The notes beneath the pieces are model-generated. The model was not told where the DNA came from, searched no databases, and worked only from the letters and a program-made list of their open reading frames with translations. The position numbers were made by a program, and so were the translations under genes. Positions 21,517-23,265 of a stretch of 23,265 nt of DNA are shown in pieces. Position 1 is the stretch's first letter. The number at the start of each line of letters is the position of its first letter. This DNA is from a virus: positions 1 to 23,265 of IMG/VR virus record IMGVR_UViG_3300035204_000589; one strand, given 5' to 3'.

Positions 21517-22273
21517 CCGCCGCCTGGTGTGCTGGTTCTCATGCGGTGCGACGAGCGCGGTTGCTGCGAAGCTCGCTCTCGAAGAGGCGCGCGGCATGGA
21601 GACGCATGTCTGCTACTGCGACACGGGCTCGGAGCACCCTAGTAACGAGAAGTTCCTGCGAGACGTATCGGCGTGGCTCGACCACCCGATCACCATTCTG
21701 AAGTCCGAGAGGTTTAGCGACATCTGGGACGTGTTCAAGAAGACGCGCTGGCTGGTTGGTCCCAAAGGCGCTCGCTGCACGGTCGAACTCAAGAAGGAAC
21801 TGCGCGTGGCATTCTCGCGGCCCGACGACCTGCATGTGTTCGGCTACGACGCAAGCGAGCGGAAGCGGGTAGCGCGGTTTCGGGAGAACAACTTCGAGCT
21901 TGACTTCGTGGCCCCGCTGCTTGAGCGCAGGATCACTAAGGCCGACTGCCTTCGCAGGATTGAAGACGCGGGGATCGAGTTACCGGAGATGTATCGCCTC
22001 GGCTACCCGAACAACAACTGCATCGGATGCGTGAAGGGGCAGCAGGGCTACTGGAACAAGATCCGTGTCGATTTCCCGGCGGTGTTCGAGCGCATGGCGA
22101 AGGTCGAGCGCGAACTCGATGTGGCGATCAACAAGAGCTACGCGGGCGACAAGAAGCGCAAGCGCGTGTTCCTAGACGAACTCGACCCCGACGCTGGCCG
22201 TGGCCTGCCAATGGGGAACTTCTCATGCGGTGCGATGGGCTGCGCCGAACAACTGGAGCTGCTTGATGGCTAA
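21509..22273 (+). CDS. PAPS-reductase-like PP-loop enzyme with cysteine pairs
   Basis: The product is 254 residues. ATG 21509 is the better start (GGAG 6 bases upstream); GTG 21503 is the alternative. The PP-loop 'SCGATSAV' is at residues 11-18, followed by 'VCYCDTGSEHPSNEKFL', the usual strand and DTG...E..N pattern of the PAPS reductase/DndC group. Cysteines Cys90 (ARCTVELKK), Cys171/Cys174 (NNCIGCVKG), Cys240 and Cys245 could bind an iron-sulfur cluster. The family covers sulfate assimilation (reduction of PAPS) and also DndC, which puts sulfur into DNA. The order after a nuclease and groES does not decide between them. DNA or tRNA sulfur modification and sulfur metabolism are both possible. 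Confidence 0.8.
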   Translation: MADRRLVCWFSCGATSAVAAKLALEEARGMETHVCYCDTGSEHPSNEKFLRDVSAWLDHPITILKSERFSDIWDVFKKTRWLVGPKGARCTVELKKELRVAFSRPDDLHVFGYDASERKRVARFRENNFELDFVAPLLERRITKADCLRRIEDAGIELPEMYRLGYPNNNCIGCVKGQQGYWNKIRVDFPAVFERMAKVERELDVAINKSYAGDKKRKRVFLDELDPDAGRGLPMGNFSCGAMGCAEQLELLDG

Positions 22274-22640
22274 ACTCCTAAAGCCCTATCACCCAGCAAT
22301 GGGGCATCACTACAACGAGAACATGGAATGCGAAAACGGTCGGTGCATAGAGACCTGGGATTCACACCAACTCAACCCGCAGCCATGCGAGTTCAACGAC
22401 CCGGAAGGCAAGCGGTCGGTCTATGGCTCGGGCAGGGCGAGCAGGCGAGTGAACCGACTTTGCACTGCGTACTCGGAGGACGATCGGGTAACGCTTGAGC
22501 ACTACGAGCGATCCAAGAAGAAATTCAGTGTGTTCGCGCAGATTCACGGCTACGACCCGGCAGAGTTGAGGCGAACACTTCGCCGCGCTCGCGACCAGCG
22601 GAAGAAAAGGATCAGGCTTGGACTGGAGGAGCCAAAGTGA
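22266..22640 (+). CDS. Protein with a Cys/His zinc-binding motif, unknown function
   Basis: The product is 124 residues. ATG 22266 overlaps the previous gene by 8 bases, with GGAG 7 bases upstream. Cys22, Cys27, His34 and Cys41 in 'MECENGRCIETWDSHQLNPQ' then PC form a C-x4-C-x6-H-x6-C pattern that could bind zinc. The second half is strongly basic and helical (LRRTLRRARDQRKKRIR), so DNA or RNA binding is likely. No family recognised. It is the third in a chain of overlapping genes starting at groES, so it is co-expressed with the PP-loop enzyme. Confidence 0.6.
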   Translation: MAKLLKPYHPAMGHHYNENMECENGRCIETWDSHQLNPQPCEFNDPEGKRSVYGSGRASRRVNRLCTAYSEDDRVTLEHYERSKKKFSVFAQIHGYDPAELRRTLRRARDQRKKRIRLGLEEPK

Positions 22641-22942
22641 TTGCGATCAAGAGGGGTGTGCGATTCGTCAGCGGTACGACGGCGATGTGTCACGCGACGA
22701 TGATTGTCGCGAAGGTGTGCGAAGAGTTCGGCGTTGACTGCGTCGTGACTTGCGGAGGCGAGCAGCACGAACCGCCGAGCAAGCATTTCTACGACCAGGC
22801 CCTCGACTACCGGACGCGAGATCTCGCCGATCGGCAGACCAGGGAGCAATTCCTGAACCGAGTGCGGGCTTTGCTTGGCGATGGCTACGACGCGCTGCTG
22901 GAGAGCGACCATCTCCATGTCGAGTGGGACCCGAAGTCATGA
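22637..22942 (+). CDS. M15-family-like metallopeptidase, candidate lysis enzyme
   Basis: The product is 101 residues. GTG 22637 overlaps the previous stop as GTGA, with GGAGGA upstream. It has the M15 zinc pattern: 'SKHFYDQALDYRTRDL' gives His50 and Asp57 (H-x6-D), and 'LLESDHLHVEWDPK' gives His92/His94 near the C-terminus, where the third zinc ligand lies. The family includes D-Ala-D-Ala peptidases and phage endolysins that cut the peptide part of peptidoglycan. The short length is typical of compact phage versions with a 'SDHLHVE.DP' ending. It is far from the holin cluster and in the early operon. It may be the endolysin or may act on something else. Confidence 0.68.
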   Translation: MIAIKRGVRFVSGTTAMCHATMIVAKVCEEFGVDCVVTCGGEQHEPPSKHFYDQALDYRTRDLADRQTREQFLNRVRALLGDGYDALLESDHLHVEWDPKS

Positions 22943-23187
22943 CCATGATCTCTCGCGCGCTCATGGAGCGAGTCGTCGATGGCCCTGCGGTCAGCCCGAG
23001 GACCGTCACGAAAAACGGTGTGACCGTATCTGTCTCAGCGGCGGGTGGAATCACACGCGCCGAACTGTCTACCGGAGATCCGAGGGGGCTCTACCTGCGA
23101 GTGGTTGGCGTAGGTGGCAGCCCTCAGTCGGCGATATCGGGTGCGTATCGGGAGCTGGCGCGAATTGGGGATCTTGTGAGGCGGTAG
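22939..23187 (+). CDS. Small protein of unknown function
   Basis: The product is 82 residues. ATG 22939 overlaps the peptidase stop as ATGA; ATG 22945 would also work. The ribosome-binding site is poor, so translation may be coupled to the upstream gene. It looks beta-rich in the middle (KNGVTVSVSAAGG, LYLRVVGVGG), with a short helical C-terminus. No motif recognised. Confidence 0.48.
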   Translation: MTMISRALMERVVDGPAVSPRTVTKNGVTVSVSAAGGITRAELSTGDPRGLYLRVVGVGGSPQSAISGAYRELARIGDLVRR

Positions 23188-23196
23188 GATCGGAGT

Positions 23197-23265
23197 ATGC
23201 TCCGCTCCGGTATGTCCTACCTCCTCGGGGCTGCCCGCTCCTGTGGTCGGCGGCGGGTGGCCCCA
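23197..23265 (+). CDS. Possible start of a further gene, cut by window end
   Basis: An ATG at 23197 opens a frame that stays open to the window edge (23 codons, MLRSGMSYLLGAARSC onward). The upstream CGGAG is too close to be a good ribosome-binding site, and the ATG at 23212 is another start. It may or may not be a gene. The 78 bases after 23187 hold nothing else clear. Confidence 0.22.
   Translation, partial: MLRSGMSYLLGAARSCGRRRVAP

Noticed and set aside
23193-23204. Short dyad GGAGTATGCTCC near the right edge
   Set aside because: A 4-bp stem and 4-base loop with no T-run is too weak to call a terminator or operator.
1-23265. tRNA genes, CRISPR arrays, insertion sequences, integrase and attachment sites
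   Set aside because: I looked through the few non-coding stretches and the gene set for these and saw no cloverleaf-like segment, regular spacer array, transposase, recombinase motif or terminal inverted repeats. Absence by eye is not proof.

Overview
The window is a densely packed tailed-phage genome segment, or an integrated or metagenomic copy of one. It is GC-rich by eye, and most genes overlap their neighbours by 1-17 bases at GTGA, ATGA or TGATG junctions, usually with a purine-rich ribosome-binding site. The late block follows the T7/podovirus order: tail tube protein B-like, gp13-like acetyltransferase fold, gp14-, gp15- and gp16-like internal virion proteins, then a gp17-like tail fibre. 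Terminase, portal, capsid and most of the tail must lie outside the window. I see no integrase, no T7-type RNA polymerase, no tRNA and no CRISPR array. The host is probably a Gram-negative bacterium. A PEP-CTERM-like tail and a sulfatase hint at a host with exosortase and sulfated surface polysaccharides, but this is inference.

Layout: (1) 2-9314 (+), tail and internal virion proteins. (2) 9326-12266 (+), three consecutive genes whose products start with Sec signal peptides: a small secreted protein, a fibre-like protein sharing its C-terminal domain with the tail fibre, and a full-length type I sulfatase. (3) 12266-13705 (+), a cluster of small membrane proteins: one-helix peptide, holin, helix plus coiled coil, a protein ending in a PEP-CTERM-like sorting signal, and a membrane-anchored or lipoprotein-like protein. 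(4) 13617-18749 (-), a leftward operon of small, mostly unknown genes. It includes an AAA/RecA-fold ATPase and a PD-(D/E)XK nuclease that look like a recombination pair. (5) 18750-18878, the divergent control region. (6) 18879-23187 (+), the early/replication operon: Cro-like HTH protein, replication-initiator-like protein with a purine tract and hairpin inside the gene, RadA/DnaB-like ATPase, GroES, small PD-(D/E)XK nuclease, PAPS-reductase-like PP-loop enzyme, a zinc-binding-motif protein, an M15-like peptidase and a short unknown.

The most unusual part is 8421-13538. A normal phage fibre is followed by what looks like a phage-encoded secretome: a signal-peptide version of the fibre tip domain, an exported sulfatase with the expected catalytic motifs, and a PEP-CTERM-like protein. 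A plausible reading is that these change the infected cell's sulfated surface polymers, occupy receptors, or block superinfection. Virion incorporation of some of them is the main alternative. The PP-loop sulfur-metabolism-type enzyme in the early operon gives a second, speculative link to sulfur chemistry.

All functional calls come from reading motifs and gene order. No database search was run. Start codons were chosen from ribosome-binding sites and stop/start overlaps, so many are downstream of the longest possible start.
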